This document shows positions 25,972-37,200 of a DNA stretch of 64,000 nucleotides, in pieces; position 1 is the stretch's first letter, and every line of letters begins with the position of its first letter. The stretch covers positions 3,085,964 to 3,149,963 of the forward strand of contig CP051244.1 in the NCBI GenBank assembly GCA_017795045.1. Reading direction: 5' to 3'. The notes under the pieces are model-generated. The model did no database searches, was not told where the DNA came from, and saw only the letters and a list, made by a program, of their open reading frames with translations. The position numbers were made by a program, and so were the translations under genes. Source of the stretch: Allomuricauda sp. GTDB taxonomy: Bacteria; Bacteroidota; Bacteroidia; Flavobacteriales; Flavobacteriaceae.

Positions 25972-28900
25972 ATGAAATTTAAACTAACTAAAACGATCGC
26001 TGTGCTCTCAAGAATCTTTATTTTGCAACTAGTGTTTTGCTATTTTGCAATGGCCAATGAGGGGTATACACAAAGCTTGAAAGACATTTACCTCCAGTGG
26101 AATTCCGCTAAACAAGTGGATGTATTGGATGTCTTTGAAGAAATTGAGAGTCAATCGGCTTTCAAGTTCAATTATGACGAAAGAGATGTCAACAGAAAGG
26201 CAAAACTCGTCATTACCTCGGGATCATACTCTGTTTATGACCTGTTGGAACAAATAAGCCGTGAGGCCGCCCTTAATTTTAAAAGGACCAACAGTACTAT
26301 TGCTGTTAGCCCTAGACCTAAGAAGGAAACTCCTGTAATTGTGGAAAAAGAGGTGGTTCAAAAAACGGTAACAGGTACTGTTACTGCCGCTTCAGATGGT
26401 ATGCCCTTACCTGGGGTGAGCATCTTGGTGCAAGGAACTACCAATGGTACCCAAACTGATTTTGATGGAAACTACACCATTGAGGTGTCCCAAGGGGAAG
26501 TCTTGGTATTTTCCTATTTGGGAATGTTATCCCAAAGTATCACTGTAGGTGCCTCCAACTCAATCGATATTGTAATGCAGGAAGACGCCAGCCAATTGGA
26601 CGAGGTGGTTGTTACCGCATTGGGTATCAAAAGACAGGAAAAAACCCTTACGTACGCTCAACAGACTGTAGATTCTGAGGAGTTGACCAAAACACGGGAC
26701 CCTAACTTTATGAACGCACTTTCTGGTAAGACCGCAGGTGTTGAAATCAAGAAAAGTAGTTCAGGTGCCGGTGGATCTACCAAAATTTTGCTTAGGGGTA
26801 ACAAATCCCTTAGTGGTGACAGTTCTCCTCTTTTCGTAATCGATGGTATCCCAATGGCCAACAACAAAGGTGGCCAGCCAGGTATGTGGGGGGGTACTGA
26901 TGGTGGTGATGGACTTTCCGCTTTGAACCCTGATGATATTGAAAGTATCAGTATCCTTAGAGGTGCCAATGCCGCTGTACTTTATGGTAGCCAAGGTGCT
27001 AACGGGGTTGTATTGATCACTACCAAAAGTGGTAAGGAAGGAAAAACCACTGTAACCGTTAACAGTAGCTACACATTTGAGCACTATTTGGAATTGCCCG
27101 AACTACAATTTAAGTACGGTGCCGTGGGTACGGCCAAAGAAAACTGGGATACTACCCCTGGCGATTATGAAAGTGATTATGTTGAAGATTTTTTCCAAAC
27201 AGGACACAACTTCTTCAACTCTGTAAGTGTTAGTGGTGGTACAGAAAAGACCCAAGCGTATTTTTCTTATGGTAACATCAGTGCTTCAGGAATCACTCCT
27301 AAGAACAAGTACCTGAAGAACAACTTCACCTTCAAGCAATCCACAAAATTGTTTGATGACAAGTTGACCATTACTTCAAACGTTATTGGAGCCTTTGAAA
27401 GCAGCCACAACAGACTGCCTTCAGGGTATTACCTAAACCCACTTACAGGACTTTACTTTTTCCCAAGAAACCGTAATTTCAGTGCTTACAAGGAAAATTA
27501 CTCTGTTTTTGATTCTGCAAGAAATATAGAGTCTCAAAATTGGTTCGTTTCGGATCACCACCAATCCAATCCGTATTGGATCATCAACAAGCAGCCTCAG
27601 ATGAATAAGAGAGACCGTTTCATCGGTAACCTTACGTTGAGCTATGATATTACTGACAATCTTAACGTTCAGGCTAGGGCCAACTATGACTACTCAACTG
27701 TTTTGGCTGAACAAAGACATGCAGCAACATCTAACTCTACCAACGTGCATCCAAATGGTGCTTGGAACTACAATAAGTATGAAGACAAATTGCTTTATAC
27801 TGATGTTATCTTGAACTATAACACTGATTTGACCAGTGACCTTAGTTTGAATGCTTCTTTGGGTGCCAGCCACCAGGAAACTGAATATGGATTGGGTGTA
27901 TCTGTAGCAACAGGTACTTTAGGTTTGCTTTATCCTAACGAGTTCTTTATGCAAAACCTTCCGACCAACGTTCAGGTACTTTCAAACACTTCCGGAGTAC
28001 AGATCAAGGAAGGGGTTTTCTTGAACGCTCAGTTTGGCTACAAAGAAATGTTGTTCTTAGATCTATCCGGGCGTAACGACTGGGCTTCTACCTTCGCACT
28101 TACCGATAACGAGTCATACTTCTACCCATCTGTAGGTCTGACCGCCATCATGAGTGAAATGTTCACTATGCCTGAAGCTATTAGCTTTTTCAAGCTTAGG
28201 GGATCATGGACCCAGGTAGGTAACGAGATACCTTACAATAGAATCAACCCTCAGAACACCATTGCTGCCAATGGTGGTGTGAACAGGAATACCACAAGAC
28301 CATTCTTTAATGCTGAGCCGGAGATTATTACCAGTGCTGAAGCAGGATTTGACTTGAGGTTGTTCAACAACAGACTAGGATTGGATTTCACCTATTACTC
28401 CATCACCAGTACAGACCAATACATCTCTGTACCAACAACATCTGGAGAAGGAGGATATACTCAAGAATTCATCAACGCAGGGGAAATCAGCAACAAAGGG
28501 TTTGAGATTACCTTGAACACCACTCCTATCCAAACACAAGATTTAGAGTGGAACTCTTCCTTGAACTTCACTACCAACAAGAACGAGGTGGTAGATATAG
28601 GTCCAGATGATGAGAGAATCTATAACCTAGGGTCTTCCGAAGGATACTTCTCAAGACTTATTGAAGGTGGTAGATACAACGACCTTTATGTATACAAATT
28701 CCTAAGGGACGATCAAGGTAGGATCCTATTTAGTGGTGGTATCCCAAGAAAGACTGATTTACCAGAACTTATTGGTAATCTGGATCCTAAGTTCAGCTTG
28801 GGTTGGAACAACAGTGTTTCCTTTAAGCGTTTCTCTTTTGGAGCTTTGATCAACGCCAAGTTCGGCGGAAAAGTATTCAGCCAGACCCAATCCATGTTGG

Positions 28901-29307
28901 ATGGTTATGGAGCTTCCAAAGTTACTGCAGACGCTCGTGATGCTGGATCGGTAACTGTAAATGGTTTTGATGAAGATTCTGGAACAGCCCTTACCAGTGT
29001 TGATCCTGAAACTTGGTACAGAGCCATCGGTGACAGGAATGGTGTTGGTGAGGCATATGTCTATGATCGAACCAACATTAAATTGAGCCAGCTTTCCGTT
29101 GGATACAACTTTGATATGTCCAATTCAAGCTTGCCTTTTAAAGCAGCTAGTTTGTCATTCATAGGAAACAATCTGTTCTTTTTCTACAAAGATGCCCCAT
29201 TTGACCCTGAATTGGCGATGAACACGGGTAGAAGTGCACAAGGTTTGGATAACTTTAACTTGCCATCCACGGGAACCTATGGGTTTAACCTAAAACTAAC
29301 TTTCTAA
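25972..29307 (+). CDS. SusC-family TonB-dependent transporter with STN signalling domain
   Basis: An 1111-residue transporter that both imports substrate and signals to the FecR protein encoded upstream. After the signal peptide there is an STN domain (about residues 38-115: IYLQWNSAKQVDVLDVFEEIE, AKLVITSGSYSVYDLLEQISREAALNF), a carboxypeptidase-D regulatory-like domain (GTVTAASDGMPLPGVSI), the SusC signature LDEVVVTALG, a plug (GKTAGVEI, SILRGANAAVLYGSQGANGVV) and a 22-strand-type barrel ending TYGFNLKLTF. The longer N-terminus distinguishes it from the SusC at 1437-4556. SusD starts 10 bp after its stop. Substrate not known. Confidence 0.96.
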   Translation: MKFKLTKTIAVLSRIFILQLVFCYFAMANEGYTQSLKDIYLQWNSAKQVDVLDVFEEIESQSAFKFNYDERDVNRKAKLVITSGSYSVYDLLEQISREAALNFKRTNSTIAVSPRPKKETPVIVEKEVVQKTVTGTVTAASDGMPLPGVSILVQGTTNGTQTDFDGNYTIEVSQGEVLVFSYLGMLSQSITVGASNSIDIVMQEDASQLDEVVVTALGIKRQEKTLTYAQQTVDSEELTKTRDPNFMNALSGKTAGVEIKKSSSGAGGSTKILLRGNKSLSGDSSPLFVIDGIPMANNKGGQPGMWGGTDGGDGLSALNPDDIESISILRGANAAVLYGSQGANGVVLITTKSGKEGKTTVTVNSSYTFEHYLELPELQFKYGAVGTAKENWDTTPGDYESDYVEDFFQTGHNFFNSVSVSGGTEKTQAYFSYGNISASGITPKNKYLKNNFTFKQSTKLFDDKLTITSNVIGAFESSHNRLPSGYYLNPLTGLYFFPRNRNFSAYKENYSVFDSARNIESQNWFVSDHHQSNPYWIINKQPQMNKRDRFIGNLTLSYDITDNLNVQARANYDYSTVLAEQRHAATSNSTNVHPNGAWNYNKYEDKLLYTDVILNYNTDLTSDLSLNASLGASHQETEYGLGVSVATGTLGLLYPNEFFMQNLPTNVQVLSNTSGVQIKEGVFLNAQFGYKEMLFLDLSGRNDWASTFALTDNESYFYPSVGLTAIMSEMFTMPEAISFFKLRGSWTQVGNEIPYNRINPQNTIAANGGVNRNTTRPFFNAEPEIITSAEAGFDLRLFNNRLGLDFTYYSITSTDQYISVPTTSGEGGYTQEFINAGEISNKGFEITLNTTPIQTQDLEWNSSLNFTTNKNEVVDIGPDDERIYNLGSSEGYFSRLIEGGRYNDLYVYKFLRDDQGRILFSGGIPRKTDLPELIGNLDPKFSLGWNNSVSFKRFSFGALINAKFGGKVFSQTQSMLDGYGASKVTADARDAGSVTVNGFDEDSGTALTSVDPETWYRAIGDRNGVGEAYVYDRTNIKLSQLSVGYNFDMSNSSLPFKAASLSFIGNNLFFFYKDAPFDPELAMNTGRSAQGLDNFNLPSTGTYGFNLKLTF

Positions 29308-29317
29308 AAAATACAGT

Positions 29318-30895
29318 ATGAAAAAGTTTTTATATCTATTAACTCTGGTAGCGGCTGTTAGTTCATGTACCGAAAATTTTGAGGACGCGAACACCAACCC
29401 TTACGAGATATCCAATGAGTCATTGCAACAGGATTTTAACCACGTTGGTGCTTTCTACCCTTCAATGCTCAACCAGATTTTTGGTAATCAGGTGAACCAC
29501 AACTTGACCAATACGTCCTATGCCCAGCATTTGGCGCAACCTACTCCATTTACAGGTAATATAAACAACACTACCTATTATATTAGATGGAACGGGTATT
29601 GGGGACGTGAGTACACTAACATTATGGCTCCGGCCAAACAGGTTATCGAGATTGCGGAAGCAGATGGTTACACCATGTTTGTAGAATGGGCCAACTTGAT
29701 CAGGATTTTGTCCATGTCAAGGGTAACAACCTTTTATGGTCCTGTAATCTATACGCAATATGGTAACGAAGGTCCTGGAGTCTATGACAGTGAGCCCACA
29801 TTGTACGCTGCGTTTTTCAGTGATTTGGATCGAATCATTGCCGAGTTCAGTGCCAATATGGACTATACTGGTCTTAGTGCCTTTGATGCCACGTATGGTG
29901 GCGATGTGTCCTTGTGGGCCAAATTTGCTAATTCAATGCGCTTGCGTTTGGCCATGCGTATCTCTAAAGTAGATCCTGCCTTGGCCAAGACCCAAGGAGA
30001 AAAAGCTTTGGCCGATCCAGTAGGATTGATTGAAGCTAATGGAGATAACATGAACATTTCCTTATACGGAAACAAGTTCCACCCTGCACAGATTTGCTTC
30101 GAGTGGAATGATACCCGTATGAGTGCCACTATGGAATCTATCTTGGTAGGTTATCAAGATCCTAGAATCCATGCTTTCTTTGATCCTGTGGATGATTTGT
30201 CATTGGTAGCCGACCACCCAGACTGGCCTTATAAAGGTATCCGAAATGGTGGTGAACTGATTGCCAAGGATGACCACCTAGCTTTCTCTACCATTGACAT
30301 AAGCTTTAATGACCCAGCTGTTGTTACCAAGCGAAAAGTGTTGAGTGCTGATGAAGTATATTTCCTAAAGGCAGAAGCTGCATTGCGCGGTTGGGCCGGT
30401 GCCGGTGATGCACAGACCAACTACGAAGCTGGAGTAGCTGCTTCTTTTGAACTTTGGGGTGCAGGTGGTGTAGACGCTTATCTTGCTGATGACACTAGCT
30501 TGCCCATTGATTATGATGGGGTGGTTTATGATGGTGCGATCAATGATTTCACCAACCAGATCACCAACACCATTGCGTGGGATGAGGCTGCTGACAATGA
30601 AATCAAGTTGGAGAAAATCATCACTCAAAAATGGATTGCTTCTTATACCAATGAAATGGAAGCTTGGGTAGACTTTAGACGTACAGGATATCCAAAACTA
30701 CCACCAGTTTATCAGAACAGTAGTAATGCGGACTGGGGTGTTGTTCCTGATGGAGAGTTTATCAAAAGGATGCCTTTTGTACAAGACGAACGTGAAAACA
30801 ATCCCTCAGGTGTTGCGGACGCAACCACCAAACTTGGTGGTCCGGATGAGATCAATACCCGCCTATGGTGGGATACCGGAGGTCCCAACTTCTAA
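29318..30895 (+). CDS. SusD-like outer-membrane lipoprotein
   Basis: A 525-residue lipoprotein of the SusD-like_2 group. Lipobox: LVAAVSSC with Cys about residue 17, followed by TENFEDANTNPYEI, the usual mature start. Helical SusD elements include RWNGYWGREYTNIMAPAKQVIEIAE, WANLIRILSMSRVTTFYG, WAKFANSMRLRLAMRIS and DEVYFLKAEAALRGW, and the C-terminal EAWVDFRRTGYPKLPPVY. It forms the surface lid of the adjacent SusC and selects the substrate. A strong terminator follows, so SusCD expression can be set apart from the operon downstream. Confidence 0.95.
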   Translation: MKKFLYLLTLVAAVSSCTENFEDANTNPYEISNESLQQDFNHVGAFYPSMLNQIFGNQVNHNLTNTSYAQHLAQPTPFTGNINNTTYYIRWNGYWGREYTNIMAPAKQVIEIAEADGYTMFVEWANLIRILSMSRVTTFYGPVIYTQYGNEGPGVYDSEPTLYAAFFSDLDRIIAEFSANMDYTGLSAFDATYGGDVSLWAKFANSMRLRLAMRISKVDPALAKTQGEKALADPVGLIEANGDNMNISLYGNKFHPAQICFEWNDTRMSATMESILVGYQDPRIHAFFDPVDDLSLVADHPDWPYKGIRNGGELIAKDDHLAFSTIDISFNDPAVVTKRKVLSADEVYFLKAEAALRGWAGAGDAQTNYEAGVAASFELWGAGGVDAYLADDTSLPIDYDGVVYDGAINDFTNQITNTIAWDEAADNEIKLEKIITQKWIASYTNEMEAWVDFRRTGYPKLPPVYQNSSNADWGVVPDGEFIKRMPFVQDERENNPSGVADATTKLGGPDEINTRLWWDTGGPNF

Positions 30896-30911
30896 ATAAA
30901 TGGGAAAACCC

Positions 30912-30955
30912 AAAAAAAACCTGTGGGATTCCCCACAGGTTTTTTCTTTTTAATT
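30912..30955 (+). terminator. intrinsic terminator after SusCD
   Basis: CCTGTGGG (30920-30927), loop ATTC, CCCACAGG (30932-30939), preceded by an A run and followed by TTTTTTCTTTTT. No separate promoter was found between it and the next start codon at 30987, so partial read-through could feed the downstream operon. Confidence 0.9.
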
Positions 30956-30986
30956 ACAACCTAATTTCATCTCAATCCCTCAAAAA

Positions 30987-33900
30987 ATGCGCTTTACGTA
31001 TATCATTGGTGTGATAGGTGCCTTGGCCCTTACCTCATGCCTAAAGGATAACTCTGCCCAATTGTTTTCTAAAATGTCTTCTTCCGATACAGGTATCAAG
31101 TTTAAAAATCTGGTCGTGGAAACCGATGATCTCAATATCCTCACCTATGGCTATATCTACAATGGTGGCGGTGTGGCAGTAGGTGACATTAATAACGACG
31201 GATTGATGGACCTCTACTTCACCGGAAGTATGGTGGGTAGTAGATTATATCTGAACAAAGGCAACTTTGAGTTCGAGGAAATCGCCGAAAAAGCAGGCGT
31301 TTTTGCAGAAGGGCTCTGGAATACCGGAACATCCATGGCCGATGTGAACGGTGACGGATTGGTGGACATTTATGTATGCCGCTCTGCAGCAAAAGACGCT
31401 CCAAAAAGAAAAAACCTATTGTTCATCAACAACGGAGACCTCACTTTTACCGAAAAGGCCGCTGAGTATGGCTTGGACGACATGGGGTACTCCACAGAAG
31501 CCAATTTCTTTGATTATGACAAAGATGGCGACCTTGATGTGTTTGTACTCAACCATTCCGTACAACCGTATTCAAGTTTTAGGAACACCTCCAAGGAATT
31601 ACGGTCCGAATACATTTCTGAATACGCAGACCGTTTATACCGGAACGACAATGGAAAATTCACCGACATCAGTTCCGAAGCTGGAATCATTTCCAGTGTG
31701 TTGGGATTTGGTCTGAGCGTGTCAATAGGCGACATCAACAACGATGATTGGCCAGACATGTACATCTCCAATGACTTTCACGAACACGACTTTTTATATC
31801 TCAACAATGGCAACGGTACTTTTACCGAAAGCCTAAAAAAATATATGGGCCATACCTCCTATTTCTCAATGGGTTCAGATGTGGCCGACATCAACGGGGA
31901 TGGCAAACTGGACATTGTGACCCTTGATATGTTGCCCGAAGGAAACTTTAGGCAAAAAATGGTCTCGGGACCGGATAACTACGACAAATATGAGTTTTTG
32001 GTAAAATCCGATTTTCACCACCAGTACATGCGCAATATGCTGCATATAAACAATGGTAGCTCCTTCTCCGAAGTAGGGCAGCTCTCCGGCATCCATGCCA
32101 CAGACTGGAGTTGGGCGCCACTACTCACCGATTTTGACAACGATGGCCTTACCGACCTTTTTGTCACCAATGGTCTCAAACGGGACTACACCAATATGGA
32201 CTTTATGAACTTTGCCGTGCAAAAACGCCTGGAAGAAATGGATTCCGGTGTTGAGATGGCCATAAAGGACCTCCTCCAAGAAATTCCGTCCTCAATTGAG
32301 GAAAATTACGCCTACAAGAACCTTGGGCATCTCCAATTTGAAAAAGAGACCACAGCTTGGGGCTTGGGAGGAAAATCCCTCTCCAGTGGGGCCGCCTATG
32401 TTGATCTGGACAATGACGGGGATTATGATCTTGTGGTCAACAATATGGATGAAGAAGCCTTTATCTACCGTAACAACACGGAAAAACTCACTCAGAACAA
32501 CCATTTAAAAGTACAGCTAAAAGGAAAAGGAAAAAACACCTTGGCCATTGGTTCCAAAGTGATGATCAAAGCAGACACCTTGAACCTACAACATGAGCTG
32601 TACACCTCAAGAGGGTTCCAATCCTCTGTGGATCCTTCCATAATTTTTGGACTTGGAAAAATAGATACCATTGCAGAGCTCAAGGTTATCTGGCCCGATG
32701 GCAGCATCACCCAGAAAAACAACCTTGCCGTAAACCAAACGCTCCATTTAGATCAAAATGAGGCAACGGTACAAGAAAATACCGTTGAAGAGATAGCAAC
32801 CCTATTTACCGAAATTACACAGGACAGCCTTGTCGCCTTCAACCACAAGGAAAATAAATATATTGACTTTGAAAGGGAGCTCCTCCTCCCCCACATGCTC
32901 TCCACCCAAGGCCCAAAATTGGCCGTTCAGGACGTCAATGGTGATGGTTTGGAAGACATTTACATAGGTGGTGCAAAAGACCAGGCTGGCGCATTGTTTT
33001 TACAGACACCCAATGGTAGCTACCTTTCCAAAAATGAAGCAGTTTTTGAAGGTGACAGCAAGTTTGAGGACATTGGGGCCGTTTTCTTCGATGCCAATGG
33101 CGATTCGCTACCTGATCTCTATGTAGTGAGTGGTGGAAATGAATACGATACCCTCCCAGGAAATTATACAGATAGACTTTATATCAATCTAGGCAATGGC
33201 CAATTTGAAAACCAGAGCGCGCTTCTTCCCAAATTGAGTTTTAGCGGTTCATGTGCCGTTGTGGGCGATGTGGATGGAGACGGGGACCAAGACCTCTTCA
33301 TTGGTGGTCGTTTGGAGCCCGGACGATACCCATTGGCACCCAATAGTCAAATCCTTTTGAACGATGGAAAAGGAAACTTCTCAGATGGCACCGACGCCAT
33401 TCTTGGGGAAAATTCCAATTTGGGGATGATCAACGATGCCGTGTTCTCGGATTTCAATGCCGACGGAAGTTTGGACCTTATTGCAGTTGGAGAATTCACC
33501 CCGGTAATCTTCCTAGCCAACAAAAATGGAAAACTTGTACCGGAAACCCCTGAAGGGCTCCAAAACTCAGATGGATGGTGGAACAGCATCACTCCTATTG
33601 ACATCGACAATGATGGCGATATGGACTATGCCCTGGGTAATTTTGGTCAAAATTCCCAATTGAAAGCCAGTAACACAGAGCCTGTTACCCTTTATGCAGA
33701 TGATTTTGACGACAATGGATCTTTGGACCCCATTCTTTGCTGCTATCTGGGCGGAAAGAACCATCCTGTTTTCTCCAAGGACGATATTGGCTCCCAATTG
33801 GCCTACCTAAAGAGCAAATATGTCAATTTTGCCGACTATGCCTCCCAAACCGTTTCCGAGGTTTTGGGAGAAGACAACCTGGCCAGGGCCCAAAAATTTG

Positions 33901-34274
33901 AGGCCCATACCTTTAAAACATCCATCTTAAGAAACAATGGTAATGGCTTTAGTTTGGAACCGCTGCCCATAGAAGCGCAGTTCGCTCCAATCTACACCAT
34001 GGTTCCATTTGATGTGGAAGGTGATGGCGATACCGACCTGATGCTCTTTGGAAATTTCTTTGAAACCAGGGTCAAATTTGGTAGGTATGATGCCAACCAT
34101 GGCCTAGTACTGACCAATGATGGAAACGGGCATTTCACCACAATGGAACAGTCCAGAACCGGCATGAACATCTCTGGTCAGGTACGGGACGCCAAACTTC
34201 TGAATGCTTCAACACTTCTTGTGGCCCAAAACAATGGGCCGTTATTGCTATATAAAACCAACTCGACAAACTAA
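30987..34274 (+). CDS. FG-GAP/VCBS repeat lipoprotein with ASPIC/UnbV domain
   Basis: A 1095-residue lipoprotein (ALALTSC lipobox). It carries at least a dozen FG-GAP/VCBS blades with calcium-type loops such as DINNDGLMD, DVNGDGLVD, DYDKDGDLD, DINGDGKLD, DFDNDGLTD and DLDNDGDYD in the first half and DVNGDGLED, DVDGDGDQD, DIDNDGDMD, DVEGDGDTD in the second. An ASPIC/UnbV segment lies between (IIFGLGKIDTIAELKVIWPDGS, about residues 545-570). This suggests two integrin-like beta propellers on the cell surface. Such proteins often accompany SusCD loci; the role may be ligand binding. First of a six-gene operon; the next gene starts 2 bp after its stop. Confidence 0.9.
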   Translation: MRFTYIIGVIGALALTSCLKDNSAQLFSKMSSSDTGIKFKNLVVETDDLNILTYGYIYNGGGVAVGDINNDGLMDLYFTGSMVGSRLYLNKGNFEFEEIAEKAGVFAEGLWNTGTSMADVNGDGLVDIYVCRSAAKDAPKRKNLLFINNGDLTFTEKAAEYGLDDMGYSTEANFFDYDKDGDLDVFVLNHSVQPYSSFRNTSKELRSEYISEYADRLYRNDNGKFTDISSEAGIISSVLGFGLSVSIGDINNDDWPDMYISNDFHEHDFLYLNNGNGTFTESLKKYMGHTSYFSMGSDVADINGDGKLDIVTLDMLPEGNFRQKMVSGPDNYDKYEFLVKSDFHHQYMRNMLHINNGSSFSEVGQLSGIHATDWSWAPLLTDFDNDGLTDLFVTNGLKRDYTNMDFMNFAVQKRLEEMDSGVEMAIKDLLQEIPSSIEENYAYKNLGHLQFEKETTAWGLGGKSLSSGAAYVDLDNDGDYDLVVNNMDEEAFIYRNNTEKLTQNNHLKVQLKGKGKNTLAIGSKVMIKADTLNLQHELYTSRGFQSSVDPSIIFGLGKIDTIAELKVIWPDGSITQKNNLAVNQTLHLDQNEATVQENTVEEIATLFTEITQDSLVAFNHKENKYIDFERELLLPHMLSTQGPKLAVQDVNGDGLEDIYIGGAKDQAGALFLQTPNGSYLSKNEAVFEGDSKFEDIGAVFFDANGDSLPDLYVVSGGNEYDTLPGNYTDRLYINLGNGQFENQSALLPKLSFSGSCAVVGDVDGDGDQDLFIGGRLEPGRYPLAPNSQILLNDGKGNFSDGTDAILGENSNLGMINDAVFSDFNADGSLDLIAVGEFTPVIFLANKNGKLVPETPEGLQNSDGWWNSITPIDIDNDGDMDYALGNFGQNSQLKASNTEPVTLYADDFDDNGSLDPILCCYLGGKNHPVFSKDDIGSQLAYLKSKYVNFADYASQTVSEVLGEDNLARAQKFEAHTFKTSILRNNGNGFSLEPLPIEAQFAPIYTMVPFDVEGDGDTDLMLFGNFFETRVKFGRYDANHGLVLTNDGNGHFTTMEQSRTGMNISGQVRDAKLLNASTLLVAQNNGPLLLYKTNSTN

Positions 34275-34276
34275 AA

Positions 34277-37200
34277 ATGAAACTTTTTCTTTACTCAGGC
34301 CTCCTACTCCTTTTTATAAACGGATATTCCCAGGCGACCATTACCGAGGAAACCATGGCGCTGGACACCTATGGCTTTGACACGCCAAATCCAGCCCCAA
34401 TTCTAACGGAAAATCCAAAAATTTATCCCTATTTCAAGTATGAGGGCTATTCCCATACATCCACAAAGAAAAACTGGAATGTGGTGAAGTTGGAGAACGA
34501 GTACATTGAAGTTTACATATTGCCCGAGATTGGTGGAAAAGTCTGGGGAGCAGTGGAAAAGAGTACCGGAAACGAGTTTTTATACAAAAATGAAGTGGTC
34601 AAATTCAGGAACATTGCCATGAGAGGCCCTTGGACCTCGGGCGGTATTGAATTTAACTTTGGTATCATTGGACACCATCCCGCAACGGCCACTCCCGTGG
34701 ATTACATGACCAGAACCAATAGCGATGGCAGTGTAAGCTGCGTAGTGGGCAATCTGGACCTTCCCTCCCGTACCTATTGGCAGGTAGAGATCAAACTGGA
34801 AAAAGACAAGGCCTATTTTGAAACCAATGCCTCATGGTACAACGGAACACCATTGGATCAGTCCTACTACAATTGGATGACCGGTGCAGCAGTAGCCACG
34901 AATGATCTGGAGTTCTTCATTCCCGGAAATGGGTATCTGGAACACAACGGCACTTGGGAAAAATGGCCTGTTGATGATCAGGGAAGAAACCTGTCAATGT
35001 ACAAAAACAATGATTTTGGACCTGCAAAGTCCTATCATATTGTAGGTGATTACCAAAACTATTTTGGAGGATACTACCACGACAGAAACGTCGGATTTGG
35101 GCATTTGGCACCCTATGAGCAGATGCCCGGACAAAAACTATGGCTATGGGCCCTATCACGTTCTGGAGGCATTTGGGAAGACCTATTGACCGATTCTGAC
35201 GGGCAATATATCGAATTTCAGGCCGGGCGTTTGTTCAACCAATACTCTCCTGGAGCTGAAAACCCCATAACACAGGCCAATTTTGACCCTTATGTCATGG
35301 ATTCTTGGAGCGAACAATGGTTCCCCATCAAACAAATCGGTGGTATGGAAGCCGCTTCAAAATACGGGGTGCTCAACGTGGAACGCAACGGGAATTCGGC
35401 CTATTTGGGCATCAATGCGCTTCAAGCATTTGATGAGCCCTTACAGATTTTGGTGAACGGAAAAGAAGTGTCCGTTGAAGACCTTGGGTTGCAACCCATG
35501 CAGGTTTTTGAAAAGACCATTGCCTGCAAGGACACTGATATCTTGGAAGTCAATCTGGGCAAAGGGAAGCTATACTATACTTCAAAAAGTAAAACCTTGC
35601 TTAAAAGAAGTTTTGAACAGGATTCCGACCTACAAATATCGGAGGTTGAAAAACTGTACCATGCGGCTTCAGAAGCCATTAAGTTCAGGGAATATGCCCT
35701 AGCCGAAGAACAATTGAAAGCGCTTTTGGCTTTGGACCCATCCCATCCTGGAGGATTGGCGCTCAATTCCATTTCGGAATACCGAAAAACCAATTACAAC
35801 AAAGCGTTGGACTATGCCAACAAGGGCCTGCAACTGGATATCTATGATCCTACCGCGAACTATTTATCCGGAATAGCCTATTGGGCCCAAAATGATGCCC
35901 TAAACGCTTTGGAAGCCTTCGGGTGGTCCGCCAGATCCATACAGTACCGCTCTGTTTCGTATGCGCAGATGGCGGAAATCCATTTGCACGAAGGCAATCT
36001 GGAAACTGCCAAGGAGTACGCCAAAAAGGCCTTGGATTATAATCAACATAATCTTAATGCAAGACAGGTCCTCTTGGTTGTGAATAGGAAGATGGGCAAC
36101 ACCAACGGTTTCCATCAGCAAATCCAAGAAATTTCCAAAATTAGCCCAATCAACCATTTTGCGGCCTTTGAGGAAATACTCATGTCACAAAAAGACCCAA
36201 GTACCATACGTGGGAACATTCAAAACGAATTCCCCAACGAGACATTATTGGAACTTGCCCTCTCCTACCTTAATCTAGGTCAGGGAGAAGCTGCAACCCA
36301 AGTACTGGGCACAACAACAGATAGTAAGTCCAAACTTCTTATGGCGTACTTGGACCGTGATAGTGAAAGCGACAAGAGTACCAAACTTTTAAATGGCCTT
36401 TCCAAACAATCCCCGGATTTTGTGTTCCCCTATAGAAGGGAAATGCTGCCCGTAGTGGAATGGGCCGCTTCTGCCAACCCAGATTGGAAGTTTAAATACT
36501 ATCTGGCCCAAAACTACTTGTCCGTAGGTTTGGAAGACAAGGCAAAACAGGCCCTTAACGAATGTGGTGAAGCCCCAGACAATGATACGTTCTATAGATT
36601 TAGGGCGAAAGTGCTCCACAATGAGCCTTATGCTGTTCAACTGAAGGATTATGAAAAAGCCCTTGAACTCAATAACGGCTATTGGAAAAATTGGGACGAT
36701 CTTATGCTGTTCCTTTTAAAGCACGACAAAAATGAAGCTGCGGCCAACTTGGGGAAAAAGGGGGTTCGAAAGTTCCCGAAAAACTATAACGTGGGATTAA
36801 GCTATGCAAAGGCCCTAGTGGCCACCAATGCGTATCCCAAAGCAATTTCAATCCTCAACAATATCCAGATATTACCTTTTGAACACGCTTCCGAAAGTAA
36901 AAGGATATATACCCAAGCACACATTTACCAAGCCAGAAAGTATATGGCCAAAAATCAGTTTTCCCGAGCCATCCCGCTATTGGAAGCATCAAAAAAATGG
37001 CCTGAAAATCTAGGTGTGGGCGCACCCTACAATCCTGATGACAGAATGGCCAACTATTTATTGGGGCTGTGCCATTCCAATATGGGGAATACCCCAAAAG
37101 CCAATGCCGCTTTTAAAGAAGTGGCCGATTATGAAACAGCACGTACCACTAGGACGAATGACATCTTTTCTGCCTTGGCCATGAAAAAGTTGAACCAGCA